In this document: piece after piece, positions 10,170 through 19,531 of the stretch
How positions within the stretch are numbered: the first letter of the stretch is position 1
Layout of the letters: each line of letters opens with the position of its first letter
Position numbers and translations under genes: made by a program
Notes under the pieces: generated by a model
The model's input: the letters and a program-made list of their open reading frames with translations, nothing else
Databases searched by the model: none
Told to the model about the DNA's origin: nothing
Assembly: GCF_004295685.1 (NCBI RefSeq)
Contig: NZ_AP019368.1
Location: forward strand, 1,616,364 to 1,680,363
Direction of reading: 5' to 3'
Origin: Fluviispira sanaruensis
Lineage (GTDB): Bacteria > Bdellovibrionota_B > Oligoflexia > Silvanigrellales > Silvanigrellaceae
Length of the DNA stretch: 64,000 bases

Positions 10170-11270
10170 TTATAATTTTACAGAGTTATTAATAACAATG
10201 GATGTGCCATCAACAAGTTTAAGCTGTCCACTGATTACAATCATATCTCCTGCTTTAATTCCTTCTAAAATAACTACTGTGTTGTCTCTTTTTTCCCCAG
10301 TTTTTACAAGGATACGACTGACTGTTCCTAATTCTTGTCCAGTTTCTGACTTTTTATCATTTAGACGGACTAGAAAGGCTGAATCGCCATAAAGGGTGTA
10401 AGTTATTGCCGTTTGCGGCAGTGTGATCGTATTTGGAATAGCTGGGAGAAATATTTTTGCATTAACAAACATGCCTGGAAGTAATTTATTATCAATATTT
10501 TCAATCGTAGCTTGCGCTTCTATTGTTCGAGTTGATTCATCGATTTTAGAATCAATTGCAGTGATTGTTCCTTTGAAATTTAAATTAGGATATGCATCAC
10601 TGACAACGAGAACTTCCTGGCGTAAAGCTATTTTACTTACTTCTTGTTGCGGTAGGGTAAATTGAACATTTAATATATGCGATGATTGTAAACTGGCACA
10701 TGATAAACCTGGGGAAATATATTGCCCAACGTTTATGAGTTTTATGCCGATTTTCCCACTAAAAGGAGCGCGGATTAATTTTTTAGCAATTGCTGAACTT
10801 ATATTTTCGAAATTTGCTTTCAATTGTTTTGTTTTCGAAGATGAGTCATCAACGGATGCTTGCGATGTTGCACCTTGAGTGAATAACTTTTTTGTGCGCA
10901 TATCTGTTACTTTAGCTAATTGCAATTGTGCACTGATATCTCTTAACTGAGCTTGTTCACTGGCATCATCTAATTGCACAAGCGCTTGTCCTTTTTTTAC
11001 AAATTCGCCAGATTTAAAATAAATTGCTTTCACTTGCCCTGAGACTTCAGAACTGATTTCAACACCGTCAACAGCTTTTAAATTTCCAACCGAATATAAG
11101 AAAGGTTGCCAAGTATCCGATTTTGCTATGGCAACGGAGACAGCTTGAGGAGGAGGGACAAACGAAGCAAAATACTTTTTCATGAAATACTGACGCATAA
11201 TATACCAACCGAATATTCCTCCAAAAACTATAAGAAGACCGATCAGCGTAAAGGTGATTCTTTTTGCCAT
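10170..11270 (-). CDS. RND efflux periplasmic adaptor subunit (HlyD/AcrA family)
   Basis: This subunit links the inner-membrane pump to an outer-membrane channel. The 366-residue protein has an N-terminal membrane anchor (residues 5-24) and no lipobox, unlike AcrA, and resembles MexE-like or membrane-anchored adaptors. A barrel-sandwich half-motif (GQVKAIYFKSGEFVKKGQALVQLD) is followed by a short alpha-hairpin and the second half-motif (IRAPFSGKIGIKLINVGQYI). A beta-barrel and a membrane-proximal domain complete the protein. The ATG has an AGGAA Shine-Dalgarno sequence. It is the first gene of a two-gene operon, with the permease following. An intrinsic terminator for the upstream sucA lies between sucA and this gene, so the pump has its own promoter. 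Confidence 0.93.
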   Translation of the reverse strand: MAKRITFTLIGLLIVFGGIFGWYIMRQYFMKKYFASFVPPPQAVSVAIAKSDTWQPFLYSVGNLKAVDGVEISSEVSGQVKAIYFKSGEFVKKGQALVQLDDASEQAQLRDISAQLQLAKVTDMRTKKLFTQGATSQASVDDSSSKTKQLKANFENISSAIAKKLIRAPFSGKIGIKLINVGQYISPGLSCASLQSSHILNVQFTLPQQEVSKIALRQEVLVVSDAYPNLNFKGTITAIDSKIDESTRTIEAQATIENIDNKLLPGMFVNAKIFLPAIPNTITLPQTAITYTLYGDSAFLVRLNDKKSETGQELGTVSRILVKTGEKRDNTVVILEGIKAGDMIVISGQLKLVDGTSIVINNSVKL

Positions 11271-11315
11271 GGGATTCCTCGTTCAATTTTATTTGAATAT
11301 TTATAATTATTTACT

Positions 11316-11347
11316 AAAAATCGCCATTCATCAATCTGACGATGGCG
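11316..11347 (-). terminator. Intrinsic terminator downstream of sucA
   Basis: On the minus strand CGCCAT pairs with ATGGCG around an inner imperfect stem, followed directly by a five-T run (plus-strand A's at 11316-11320). It lies 67 nt after the sucA stop and before the efflux adaptor gene. Confidence 0.7.
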
Positions 11348-11413
11348 CTTAGTTTGACGGATAAAATTGTCAGGTTGGTAAGCTATTATAGAGGATAAAA
11401 TTGAACGAGAAAA

Positions 11414-14269
11414 TCACACTTCTGTACTTGCATTTGCTTCAAGAGCGGCTTTTATGACTTGTTCTTGTTCAATAAAATGCCATTTTTCAATACCAACTGC
11501 GGGAGTTGCACGTCTTCTTCTGCCGAAATATTCAAGATGGTTTGCAATCCCTGATTTTTTCAGAACATTTTCAAGTTCATGGCGAATAAAGCTCCAAGCT
11601 CCCATATTTGCAGGCTCTTCTTGGACCCAAGCTATGCATTTTGCGGATTTGTATTGTGAGAGAATGCTCACAGCTTTTTCCATGTGGAATGGGTAAAGTT
11701 GTTCAATGCGAATAATGGCCGTTGTCTCTGCTTTGTTTTTAAATTCATCTTTTTCAAGGGCATCAAAGAGATCGAGAGATATTTTTCCAGTACAGAATAA
11801 AACTCTTTCAACTTTGTTTGATTTACCAATGCGTAGATCGTCAAGAATTTCTTCAAAATGACCTGTCGCTAATTCTTCTAATGTAGTAGAAGCACGGGGA
11901 CTTCTTAAAAAACTTTTTGGTGTCATTAAAATAAGAGGTTTTCTGAAATTACGATGCAATTGTCTTCTGAATGCATGATATAATTGCGCTGCATTTGTAA
12001 AGTAACAAACTTGCATATTTCCATCGGCACACAGCTGTAAAAATCTTTCTAGACGTGCGCTTGAATGCTCTGCACCTTGTCCTTCCATACCATGTGGAAG
12101 CAACAAAACAAGTCCTTGTGTCTGACACCATTTTGTTTCTCCAGCTGCGATAAATTGATCGATTATAACTTGCGCTCCATTAGCAAAGTCGCCAAATTGG
12201 CCTTCCCATAAAACGAGACCTTTTGCTTGGCGGACGGCATAACCATATTCGTAACCCATTGCTGCTTCTTCGGAGAGAAGAGTATTGATGACTTCAACTT
12301 TCGCAGTTTCAGATGTACATGGAGAAAGAAGCGTATAAAGGCTCGCATCTTCAGAGTCTACCAATGTAACATGGCGGTGTGAGAATGTTCCTCTCTGTGC
12401 ATCTTCACCTGCAAGACGAATGCTGTAACCTTCTTCAAGGAGACTTGCATATGCGAGTAATTCTGCCATGCCCCAGTCAACTTTCTTTTTCCCATCTGCC
12501 ATATCTTTGCGTTCAGTAATAATAATGCGACTGAGTTTAGGATTGACACGGAAACTTTCTGGTACAGTGCAGATTTTTTGTGCGAGGGCTTTAATTTTGC
12601 TCAGAGAAAGCTGAGTTTTAACAACTTTTAACATATCTTTTTCAGAAGCAAGTTTAAGTTCGCCTGCATCTCTTGGCGGGGTGAATTGCTCTATTTTAGC
12701 ATGACTATTTTTTACTTTATCAAAAGTAGCATTCATTTCAGCGCGGAAATTGTCATACACACTTTTTAAATCGCCTTCTAAAAAGCCATGTGCTGTGGAT
12801 AAATATTTTGCATATTCTTCATATGGTGCATGCTTATCTTTGATTAATTTGTATAATAGCGGCTGGGTGAAAACCGGTTCGTCGGCTTCATTGTGACCAT
12901 ATCTGCGGAAACAAACGAGATCGATATAAATATCTTTTTTAAATTTTGCCCGATAGTTTGCTGCTAAAACCATAAGGTTGTGCAGGGAATCAAGATTGTC
13001 GGCATTAATATGAAAAACAGGGGAGCCTGTTACTTTAGCCACGTCTGTGCAATAGGTCGAAGAACGAGAGTCTGATGGATCTGTGGTAAAGCCAACTTGA
13101 TTGTTTGCTACTAAGTGAACTGTTCCACCGACATTATAACCTTTTAAGGACATCATTTGTACGGTTTCAAACACAATACCTTGTCCAGAAAAAGCTGCGT
13201 CACCATGCAAGACAACGGAAGCAACTTTAGAAGTATCGCCGTTGTAATACATAGCTTGCCGCGCTCTAGTGTCGCCCATAACCACGCTGTCGACGTATTC
13301 TAGGTGACTAGGATTAAATGGCATAGAAACTGTTATGTCATTGCCGGAACGGGATTTGCGATCGGATTCATATCCATAATGATATTTTACGTCGCAGTCG
13401 CCATGCAATCCATCATGATAGTAACCTTCCCATTCTGCAAAGAGTTTCTCAAGCGGTTTGCCGATTACGTTGACAAGGAAATTGAGCCGTCCACGGTGGG
13501 CAATGGCGACTGTGCACTCTTTAACACCTAGTTTTGTCGATTCATCAATAAAAGTTTCAACGGCAGGATATTGAGCGTCTGCACCTTCAATACTAAATCT
13601 TTTTTTACCAATATATTTGGTTGCAATGGTTTTTTCTAGGGAATCTGCTTTTGCTAATTCAGAATAAATTGATTTTTGAGTTTCTTTAGGAATTGGATTG
13701 TATATTTTTGCAAACTCGGCATGTAGCCATCTGCGTTCTTCATCGGAATCAACATGCTCAATTTCTGCACCAACAGTGCCTGCAAATCTTCTGTCCAGCT
13801 CAATCATGAGTTTTTCGAGGCTCATTGAACCTAAGCCAATCAAAGCGCCCGCATGTGTTGAGCGTTTTAAATCATGAGTGGTCAATCCATAGGATTCAAG
13901 GGCTAAAATTGGAAATTTTTTAGGTGGAATTGGGAGTGGATTTGTTGTGGCTTGTAAATGTCCGTTCGCTTTCCAAGCGTGTACATATTCAGCGACTTTC
14001 ATTTCGAATACGAGTGCTTCAGATCCTACAGAGTCTGCATCCTTAGAATTCGCCTGAACTTGGGTTTTTTCACTGACATTTTTTAACAGCTCTTGAAAAT
14101 GAGGAGTGTCATTTGCGAGAGCTGAAGCTGTCCCGAACCCTTCATTGAAGCCTTCAAAATAGGCTCGCCATTCGATTCCAACAGAGTTTGGATCCGAACT
14201 ATAACGAGCAAACATTTCTTCAACATAGCCAGCGTTATTTTGAAAAATAGAATTAAAATTACCACTCAT
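11414..14269 (-). CDS. sucA: 2-oxoglutarate dehydrogenase E1 component
   Basis: This thiamine-diphosphate enzyme decarboxylates 2-oxoglutarate and passes the succinyl group to the E2 lipoyl domain in the TCA cycle. The 951-residue length is typical. The N-terminal segment (GYVEEMFARYSSDP, then WRAYFEGF) is the E2-binding region. HRGRLN, LHGDAAFSGQG and VANNQVGFTT form the substrate and diphosphate sites. LPHGMEGQGAEHSSAR and LMTPKSFLR mark the C-terminal half. The longest frame begins with GTG at 14278; the ATG at 14269 (MSGNFNS) is preferred because GGA lies just upstream and homologues start close to this point. sucB and lpd are not adjacent, which is less usual. A terminator follows the gene. 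Confidence 0.96.
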   Translation of the reverse strand: MSGNFNSIFQNNAGYVEEMFARYSSDPNSVGIEWRAYFEGFNEGFGTASALANDTPHFQELLKNVSEKTQVQANSKDADSVGSEALVFEMKVAEYVHAWKANGHLQATTNPLPIPPKKFPILALESYGLTTHDLKRSTHAGALIGLGSMSLEKLMIELDRRFAGTVGAEIEHVDSDEERRWLHAEFAKIYNPIPKETQKSIYSELAKADSLEKTIATKYIGKKRFSIEGADAQYPAVETFIDESTKLGVKECTVAIAHRGRLNFLVNVIGKPLEKLFAEWEGYYHDGLHGDCDVKYHYGYESDRKSRSGNDITVSMPFNPSHLEYVDSVVMGDTRARQAMYYNGDTSKVASVVLHGDAAFSGQGIVFETVQMMSLKGYNVGGTVHLVANNQVGFTTDPSDSRSSTYCTDVAKVTGSPVFHINADNLDSLHNLMVLAANYRAKFKKDIYIDLVCFRRYGHNEADEPVFTQPLLYKLIKDKHAPYEEYAKYLSTAHGFLEGDLKSVYDNFRAEMNATFDKVKNSHAKIEQFTPPRDAGELKLASEKDMLKVVKTQLSLSKIKALAQKICTVPESFRVNPKLSRIIITERKDMADGKKKVDWGMAELLAYASLLEEGYSIRLAGEDAQRGTFSHRHVTLVDSEDASLYTLLSPCTSETAKVEVINTLLSEEAAMGYEYGYAVRQAKGLVLWEGQFGDFANGAQVIIDQFIAAGETKWCQTQGLVLLLPHGMEGQGAEHSSARLERFLQLCADGNMQVCYFTNAAQLYHAFRRQLHRNFRKPLILMTPKSFLRSPRASTTLEELATGHFEEILDDLRIGKSNKVERVLFCTGKISLDLFDALEKDEFKNKAETTAIIRIEQLYPFHMEKAVSILSQYKSAKCIAWVQEEPANMGAWSFIRHELENVLKKSGIANHLEYFGRRRRATPAVGIEKWHFIEQEQVIKAALEANASTEV

Positions 14270-14366
14270 AATTTCCACAAGTCCTTATCAGGAAAGTAAA
14301 CAGAATTTCAGGAAGCATTGGCTTAGAGATTTTTTACCCAAAGCGTTGTTGCACAGCCTAACAAAT

Positions 14367-15776
14367 TTAATCGGGTATAAACAATTTTTCTTCATCAGAA
14401 TCGTAAATTAATAAATTGGCATAGCGGCACCATTTGAGAAGTGTTTGAAATTGTACGTCGTGGTCTTCAAATGGAAGCATCATTACGATTTGTTCAATGG
14501 CAATATCAGCTTCGAGACCTTCCTGTCCGGCATTTTTGACGAGAGCATAAATTGAATAAACTACAGGAAGTTTAAGAATTGCACTGCGCATCATTTCACT
14601 GCGCACTTCGGTGTCATGTTCTGTCGCAAAGAGTCTTCCCTGTTCTGTCAAGACAACTCGAATTCCTGGAGTTGTGATAAAACCAAGCGTTTCTCCTGCT
14701 GCAACAGCTGGGAGCACTTGATCGACACTTTGACCCATTTCTTCACATAAATCATATAGATCTGTTTCTTCATCTTCTGTGCTCAAACGGCTTACCAAAC
14801 CTTCAACAAGAGTGAGATTTGTATTGATTAGAGGTTTCACTCTCTTCTGTTTTGTTTGGTTAGGTTCTTTCGCTTTTTTATTTTCATTAAGAGCATGTTT
14901 TTCACTGCTTTTTGTAACAACAGCACTTTGTTCTTGGCTTAAATTTGTTTTTTGTACCGGAGTTAAGTCAGGCACAAGTGTTTCGTAGTCGTGTTCATCT
15001 GTTACTTTATCGAGGTGCAAGAGACCGAATGCTTTTTCAAGTTGCTCTTCAATTTCTTTATATTCTTTCGAGTTTGGCATACGTGGTCGGGGTAAATTGA
15101 TTTCTATTGAGCGGAAAATAGTTCCTGGATTAGAGGAGAGTATAAGGACTCGATCGGCTAATTGAAGAGCTTCTTCAAATCTATGTGTGACAAGTACGCT
15201 CGAGCGGATTTTGCGATCAGGTTGAGACCAAATGCGAACGAGCTCAGCTCTGAGGGACTCGCTTGTTAATGGATCGAGCGCTGAAAAGGGCTCATCCATA
15301 AACATTATCATAGGATCAGAAACCATTGCGCGCGCCAAACTCACTCTTTGTCGCATTCCACCACTCAACTCGCGTGGGAAGGCATCTTCAAAGCCTTTTA
15401 AACCTACCATTTGTATAATGCGATCAATTCTTTCATTTTGTTCATTGCGACTGAGCTTGGGCATGGAAACTGCAATATTTTCACGAATTGTCATCCATGG
15501 GAACAAAGCAAAACTTTGGAAGACAAAAGCTCCTAATTGCATGTTTTCTGGTGAAGGTGTTGCATAACTCACTGTTCCTCTGTCTGGGGTCAATAAACCC
15601 GCCATGCAGCGCAGGAGAGTTGATTTACCTGAGCCTGAAAGGCCTACCAAAGCAAGGAATTCTCCATCATAAATATCTAAATTAATTCCTTCAAGAACAG
15701 TAAACATATTGCCATTAGGTCTGCGATAATCTTTGCAAAGTGAGCGTACAGAAAGCACAACTTTTTTCTTTTTCAT
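14367..15776 (-). CDS. Nitrate/sulfonate/taurine-type ABC transporter ATP-binding protein with C-terminal AAA-associated domain
   Basis: This ATPase subunit powers an importer of the NrtD/SsuB/TauB class. Residues 8-240 hold Walker A (GLSGSGKST), Q-loop (FQSFALFP), signature (LSGGMRQRVSLARAM), Walker B with catalytic Glu (IMFMDEPFSALD) and the switch His (VLVTHRF). Residues 265-325 are a charged linker. Residues 330-469 form the AAA-associated C-terminal domain known in a subset of these ATPases, a winged-helix-like regulatory region. AAGGA lies seven bases before the ATG. It starts 3 bp after the permease stop, so the two genes are one transcript. Substrate is unknown, since no binding protein is encoded nearby. 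Confidence 0.92.
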   Translation of the reverse strand: MKKKKVVLSVRSLCKDYRRPNGNMFTVLEGINLDIYDGEFLALVGLSGSGKSTLLRCMAGLLTPDRGTVSYATPSPENMQLGAFVFQSFALFPWMTIRENIAVSMPKLSRNEQNERIDRIIQMVGLKGFEDAFPRELSGGMRQRVSLARAMVSDPMIMFMDEPFSALDPLTSESLRAELVRIWSQPDRKIRSSVLVTHRFEEALQLADRVLILSSNPGTIFRSIEINLPRPRMPNSKEYKEIEEQLEKAFGLLHLDKVTDEHDYETLVPDLTPVQKTNLSQEQSAVVTKSSEKHALNENKKAKEPNQTKQKRVKPLINTNLTLVEGLVSRLSTEDEETDLYDLCEEMGQSVDQVLPAVAAGETLGFITTPGIRVVLTEQGRLFATEHDTEVRSEMMRSAILKLPVVYSIYALVKNAGQEGLEADIAIEQIVMMLPFEDHDVQFQTLLKWCRYANLLIYDSDEEKLFIPD

Positions 15777-15779
15777 AAA

Positions 15780-17570
15780 TTAATCCTTAACTCGTTCGGC
15801 AAATATATACAATGTTCTCCAAACAGTGCGATTTAAAATCACAAGAGCAACGACTATACAAATAATTGCTGCAATAAGTTTTTGATAATTTCCTGAAGTT
15901 GTTGCGAGAACAAGTTCAGCACCAATTCCTTCTGAACGCAACGAACCGCCTGGATATTCAACTATTTCAGCAACAACGCTTGCGTTCCAAGCTCCGCCTG
16001 CTGCCGTGATCCACCCTGTCGCCAGTGAAGGTAAGATAGCTGGAAAATAGAGCTTGCTAAAGCGGTGCCAGAGAGAAAATTTATATATTTGAGTCACAAG
16101 TTTTAATTCTGCTGGAATTCTTGATGCACCACCAATGACGTTAAATAAAATATACCACTGACTACCAACGCACATGAGAAGAGTTGCGCTAATAAAACTG
16201 GGTAATTTTAAGAAACTCAAAGCAAGCGCTAAAAAAGGAAAGAGCACGGGAGCAGGAAAAGCAGCAAAGTTTTGGATTATGGGTTGAAAAATCCGTTCGA
16301 GGCGTGGATTTAAGCCAAGCCATAAACCTACGGGTATTGTCCAAATTGTGCTAATAATAATTACAAAAAAAACCTTAGAGCCTGTTAAAAAAACAGCATG
16401 AATTAAGGTAAACCAATCTTCATTGGACAGGGATGCAAGCGATTGACCAAAAGATGGAAGTTTAGGAAGGATTGAAAATACGAGCCCGCCCACTGCAAAA
16501 GTAACAAGCCAAGGGAGCCATGAAGAATGTTTTATTTTATTCACTTTATCTGTGCTCAACCAATTAGCTGGACTGATAACGGTGCCCCATTTTTCAATAT
16601 TATCGATTAAATATTTGCGTGTGGCACCACTCTCAGCAATTTCTGCTTTAGGAAATAAAAATAAAACCGTACGTTTAAAACCAGAGGAAATCAGATCTGG
16701 AATACTGGTTTGATGAATAATATTTAAAAACCAACTTTCATCTACAGCAACGCTTTTTCCGTCATCACCATCACGAAAGCGCGTTACCCATGCAATTAGA
16801 GGTTTCCAAAGAAATAAATCTGTACCAATAATTATAACTATAAGAACAAGAAGTGCAGAGCAAAAATTAAAATAATTGCCAGTCGTAAAAGACTCTGAAA
16901 TATAACTGCCAAGACCTGGTAAACGAAAATCTTTACTGCCTAAAGTAAAAGCTTCACAGGTCGTTAAAAAGAACCATCCACCCGCCATGGACATCATTCC
17001 ATTGTAAATTAATGGACGATATCCATTCGGAAGATCCACAAAAAAGAATTTTTGCACGACAGAGAGACGATAAATTTTCGAAACCTCTTTAAATTCTGGT
17101 TGAAGTGTTCTTTGTGATTCATAATAGGCAAAAGCAAGATTCCAAACTTGACCCGTGAAAATAGTAAGTAAACATGCAAATTCAAGTCCCCAACGGTTGC
17201 TTTGGAAAATTGAAATAAGAGCAAGGACAAAGCCCGGGAGAAATGCTAGAACAGGCAGACTTTGTAAAACATCGAGGAGCGGAATTAAAAAGCGTTCAAG
17301 CGATTTATTATTTGCTGCAAGTGTCCCATAAATAATTGCAAAAATATAGCTCAAAAATAAAGCAAGCATACTGCGGATAAAGGAGAGGAGTGCATAATTT
17401 GGCAATGCAGAAATGGATGTGTCTATTTTTACTTGCTCAATAAATGGAGAGCTACCAGTGGATAAAAAGTTTGTAAAACCCATGCCCATAATTATAGCGA
17501 TTAAAACAACAATTATGTCTGCGCGTAAAAATGCAGATCGGGAAGCTTGTACTTTGGCAAATTGTGTCAT
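15780..17570 (-). CDS. ABC transporter permease with two fused membrane domains
   Basis: Two complete importer-type permease domains are joined in one 596-residue chain. The first (about 10-275) has a cytoplasmic EAA-like loop at EFKEVSKIYRLS; the second (about 350-590) has its loop at ELKLVTQIYKFS. Each has about six membrane helices. Roughly 70 hydrophilic residues link them. A fused dimer needs no second permease gene, and it pairs with the ATPase directly downstream. The frame opens at GTG 17576, but the ATG at 17570 is better placed behind GAGGTGAGC. No substrate-binding protein is present here. The family suggests uptake of an oxyanion or a small organic sulfonate or similar solute; this is inference. 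Confidence 0.9.
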   Translation of the reverse strand: MTQFAKVQASRSAFLRADIIVVLIAIIMGMGFTNFLSTGSSPFIEQVKIDTSISALPNYALLSFIRSMLALFLSYIFAIIYGTLAANNKSLERFLIPLLDVLQSLPVLAFLPGFVLALISIFQSNRWGLEFACLLTIFTGQVWNLAFAYYESQRTLQPEFKEVSKIYRLSVVQKFFFVDLPNGYRPLIYNGMMSMAGGWFFLTTCEAFTLGSKDFRLPGLGSYISESFTTGNYFNFCSALLVLIVIIIGTDLFLWKPLIAWVTRFRDGDDGKSVAVDESWFLNIIHQTSIPDLISSGFKRTVLFLFPKAEIAESGATRKYLIDNIEKWGTVISPANWLSTDKVNKIKHSSWLPWLVTFAVGGLVFSILPKLPSFGQSLASLSNEDWFTLIHAVFLTGSKVFFVIIISTIWTIPVGLWLGLNPRLERIFQPIIQNFAAFPAPVLFPFLALALSFLKLPSFISATLLMCVGSQWYILFNVIGGASRIPAELKLVTQIYKFSLWHRFSKLYFPAILPSLATGWITAAGGAWNASVVAEIVEYPGGSLRSEGIGAELVLATTSGNYQKLIAAIICIVVALVILNRTVWRTLYIFAERVKD

Positions 17571-17657
17571 GCTCACCTCATCGATGGTATGAAGACAAAC
17601 CCAATATGGGTGCTAACATCTTTTGTAAATCATAGGGGAGAGTATAAAAGCAAGGTA

Positions 17658-18632
17658 TTAAGAAATAAAAAGTTTGGGGTCCTCAATTCTACAAACAATG
17701 GAATAGAGATAGGGATCATTTTTTTCTATTGAAATTCCTTTATCATTTCTGCGTGGATATTGGGGAAATATAATGTAACCATTGTGTGGGCTGCGCAATG
17801 GTTTCTTCAATTCATCGTAGCCGAGTATTTGGTCTTTTTTTATTTTTTGCAAATTAAAAAAACCTTCCTTTAATATTTTTTTTGGTGAAGAAAAAGGTTC
17901 GGAATATCTTCGCTCTAAAAATGTTAAGTCAGTATATTTTCTTGCAATATTTTTAATCTCTTTATTCAATAAATATTTTTGATCCATGATATTTAGACTT
18001 TTTTGAATTGCTTTAATACAATTTAATTCTGCATTCTTATAAAAACCTTTGACTCCAAGTTCTAAAGTGATCCCAACTTTATCTTGTTTTCGGACATATT
18101 CATCGGAGCACATTCCAGCAGGGGTATATGCTTCGCCCTTTTTTCGCGTTACAAAATATTTAGTCAAGCCGATTGAACGTGCCCATAAATAACTTTTTAA
18201 ATGCATTTCAAAAATATAAAAAGGTTTTTTACAACGGAGATTGGTTTGATGAAAATCAATAAAGACATCAGAATTATTAAGAACCTTCATGATTTCTAAG
18301 GCACGGTTTTGTTCCAATGTATTATCCTGTTCGGATGTTTTTGCTGAAAAGCTTCGATTGAGATCAGTTTCAAGAAATCTTTTTTCTTGAAGAGCTGCTT
18401 GCCTGTTACCTAAAATAAAAGTAACAATACCTCCATATTTTATTTTTTGAGTTGATAATTCTTGGATTATCCGAGTGATTGCTGGTAATGAGCCGATTTC
18501 ATCACCATGGATAAGGCAAGCAAATACGATGTGATGATTGTAGCGGCCAAAATTGAAAGATACGCTGTCCTCTATGGGGCCAGGAAACTGTTTTGCATAA
18601 GAATCAAATTTATTAAGTTGACTTTGCAACAT
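17658..18632 (-). CDS. Succinylglutamate desuccinylase/aspartoacylase (AstE/AspA) family zinc hydrolase
   Basis: Members of this M14-like family cleave N-acyl amino acids with a single zinc ion. Zinc and substrate motifs are visible: the LIHGDE segment near residue 38, then TDLNRSF near residue 90, which matches the family NxxDLNR signature, and VFIDFHQT near residue 125 supplying the third zinc ligand. A glutamate (TLELG, near residue 192) fits the catalytic base region. The 324-residue length suits the family. The C-terminal third is beta-rich, as in aspartoacylases. It is transcribed leftward, upstream of the ABC permease but separated from it by 87 bp, so an operon link is uncertain. The exact substrate cannot be told. 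Confidence 0.8.
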   Translation of the reverse strand: MLQSQLNKFDSYAKQFPGPIEDSVSFNFGRYNHHIVFACLIHGDEIGSLPAITRIIQELSTQKIKYGGIVTFILGNRQAALQEKRFLETDLNRSFSAKTSEQDNTLEQNRALEIMKVLNNSDVFIDFHQTNLRCKKPFYIFEMHLKSYLWARSIGLTKYFVTRKKGEAYTPAGMCSDEYVRKQDKVGITLELGVKGFYKNAELNCIKAIQKSLNIMDQKYLLNKEIKNIARKYTDLTFLERRYSEPFSSPKKILKEGFFNLQKIKKDQILGYDELKKPLRSPHNGYIIFPQYPRRNDKGISIEKNDPYLYSIVCRIEDPKLFIS

Positions 18633-18794
18633 AGCTAGAGATCCATATTGATTTAGTTTCTAAGGGTATCATTTTAGAGTAAATGACACTGAATTATATG
18701 TCAAATTTATTGTATTCTGTTTATATTTATAAGTCTTTACAAGGTTAAGTTCTTCGTATATTTTTCAAGTGTTCTTTTCAGGATTGGATGGTTT

Positions 18795-19529
18795 ATGCTT
18801 GGTTTCTTAATTAAAGTTATTCGTTATTTTTTGATAGTTTTTCTCTTTACGTTCATAAATATATTTTGCCTCATATTTTTTGTTTTTAGGTATAAAAATC
18901 CGAATAATAATTATCTCTATTCAAGAATTCTTTCGCATGTATTTATTAAACTTCTCAGAGTAAAAGTTGAGTATAGAGGAAAAAATAATCTCAAAGTTAT
19001 GAATTCCTCTGTCTTGATTGCGAATCATCAATCCTATTTTGATTCCGTGATATTCGGCGGGATTTTCCCCTATAAAACAGTTGTTATGGGTAAAAAATCA
19101 CTTATTTGGTTACCCATTTTTGGTTGGATTTTTCTTTTAGGTGGAAACCTTTTCATCAATCGAAAAAATCATGCAAAAGCTATGGATACGATGAAGGTCG
19201 TTGACACAGCCATTCAGCAAGGGCGCTCACTATGGATGTTTCCGGAAGGGACTCGCAGTCATGGGCGTGGTCTCAATGGTTTCAAAAAAGGTGCTTTTTA
19301 TGCTGCTATTCAGAACAGAGTAAATATACAACCAATTGTTTCTAGTACATTTAGAAATGCTATCGACATTTCAAAATGGAACTCTGGAAAAGTTCTTGTT
19401 GAAGTTCTCGATCCGATCCCAACTCTGGATGTCAATGTTGAAGATATTGAAACTATTGTTAATAATGCACATACTCTAATGAAGAACAAAATAGCGTCTT
19501 TGGATAAGGAAATTCAAGGAGTCCTTTAA
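18795..19529 (+). CDS. plsC: 1-acyl-sn-glycerol-3-phosphate acyltransferase
   Basis: The enzyme acylates lysophosphatidic acid to phosphatidic acid at the inner membrane. N-terminal hydrophobic segments (residues 5-37) anchor it. Motif I, NHQSYFD (near residue 76), carries the catalytic His and Asp. The second motif (GGNLFINR) and FPEGTRS (near residue 150) bind the glycerol phosphate, and VNIQPIV is the fourth motif. The length of 244 residues is normal. The next gene begins two bases after its stop and its Shine-Dalgarno lies within the plsC end, so the two are co-transcribed although functionally unlike. Confidence 0.93.
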   Translation: MLGFLIKVIRYFLIVFLFTFINIFCLIFFVFRYKNPNNNYLYSRILSHVFIKLLRVKVEYRGKNNLKVMNSSVLIANHQSYFDSVIFGGIFPYKTVVMGKKSLIWLPIFGWIFLLGGNLFINRKNHAKAMDTMKVVDTAIQQGRSLWMFPEGTRSHGRGLNGFKKGAFYAAIQNRVNIQPIVSSTFRNAIDISKWNSGKVLVEVLDPIPTLDVNVEDIETIVNNAHTLMKNKIASLDKEIQGVL

Positions 19530-19531
19530 AA

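Noticed and set aside
10198-10392. Short open frames on the opposite strand of the efflux genes
   Set aside because: They lie fully within well-supported coding sequence, lack ribosome sites and match no family.
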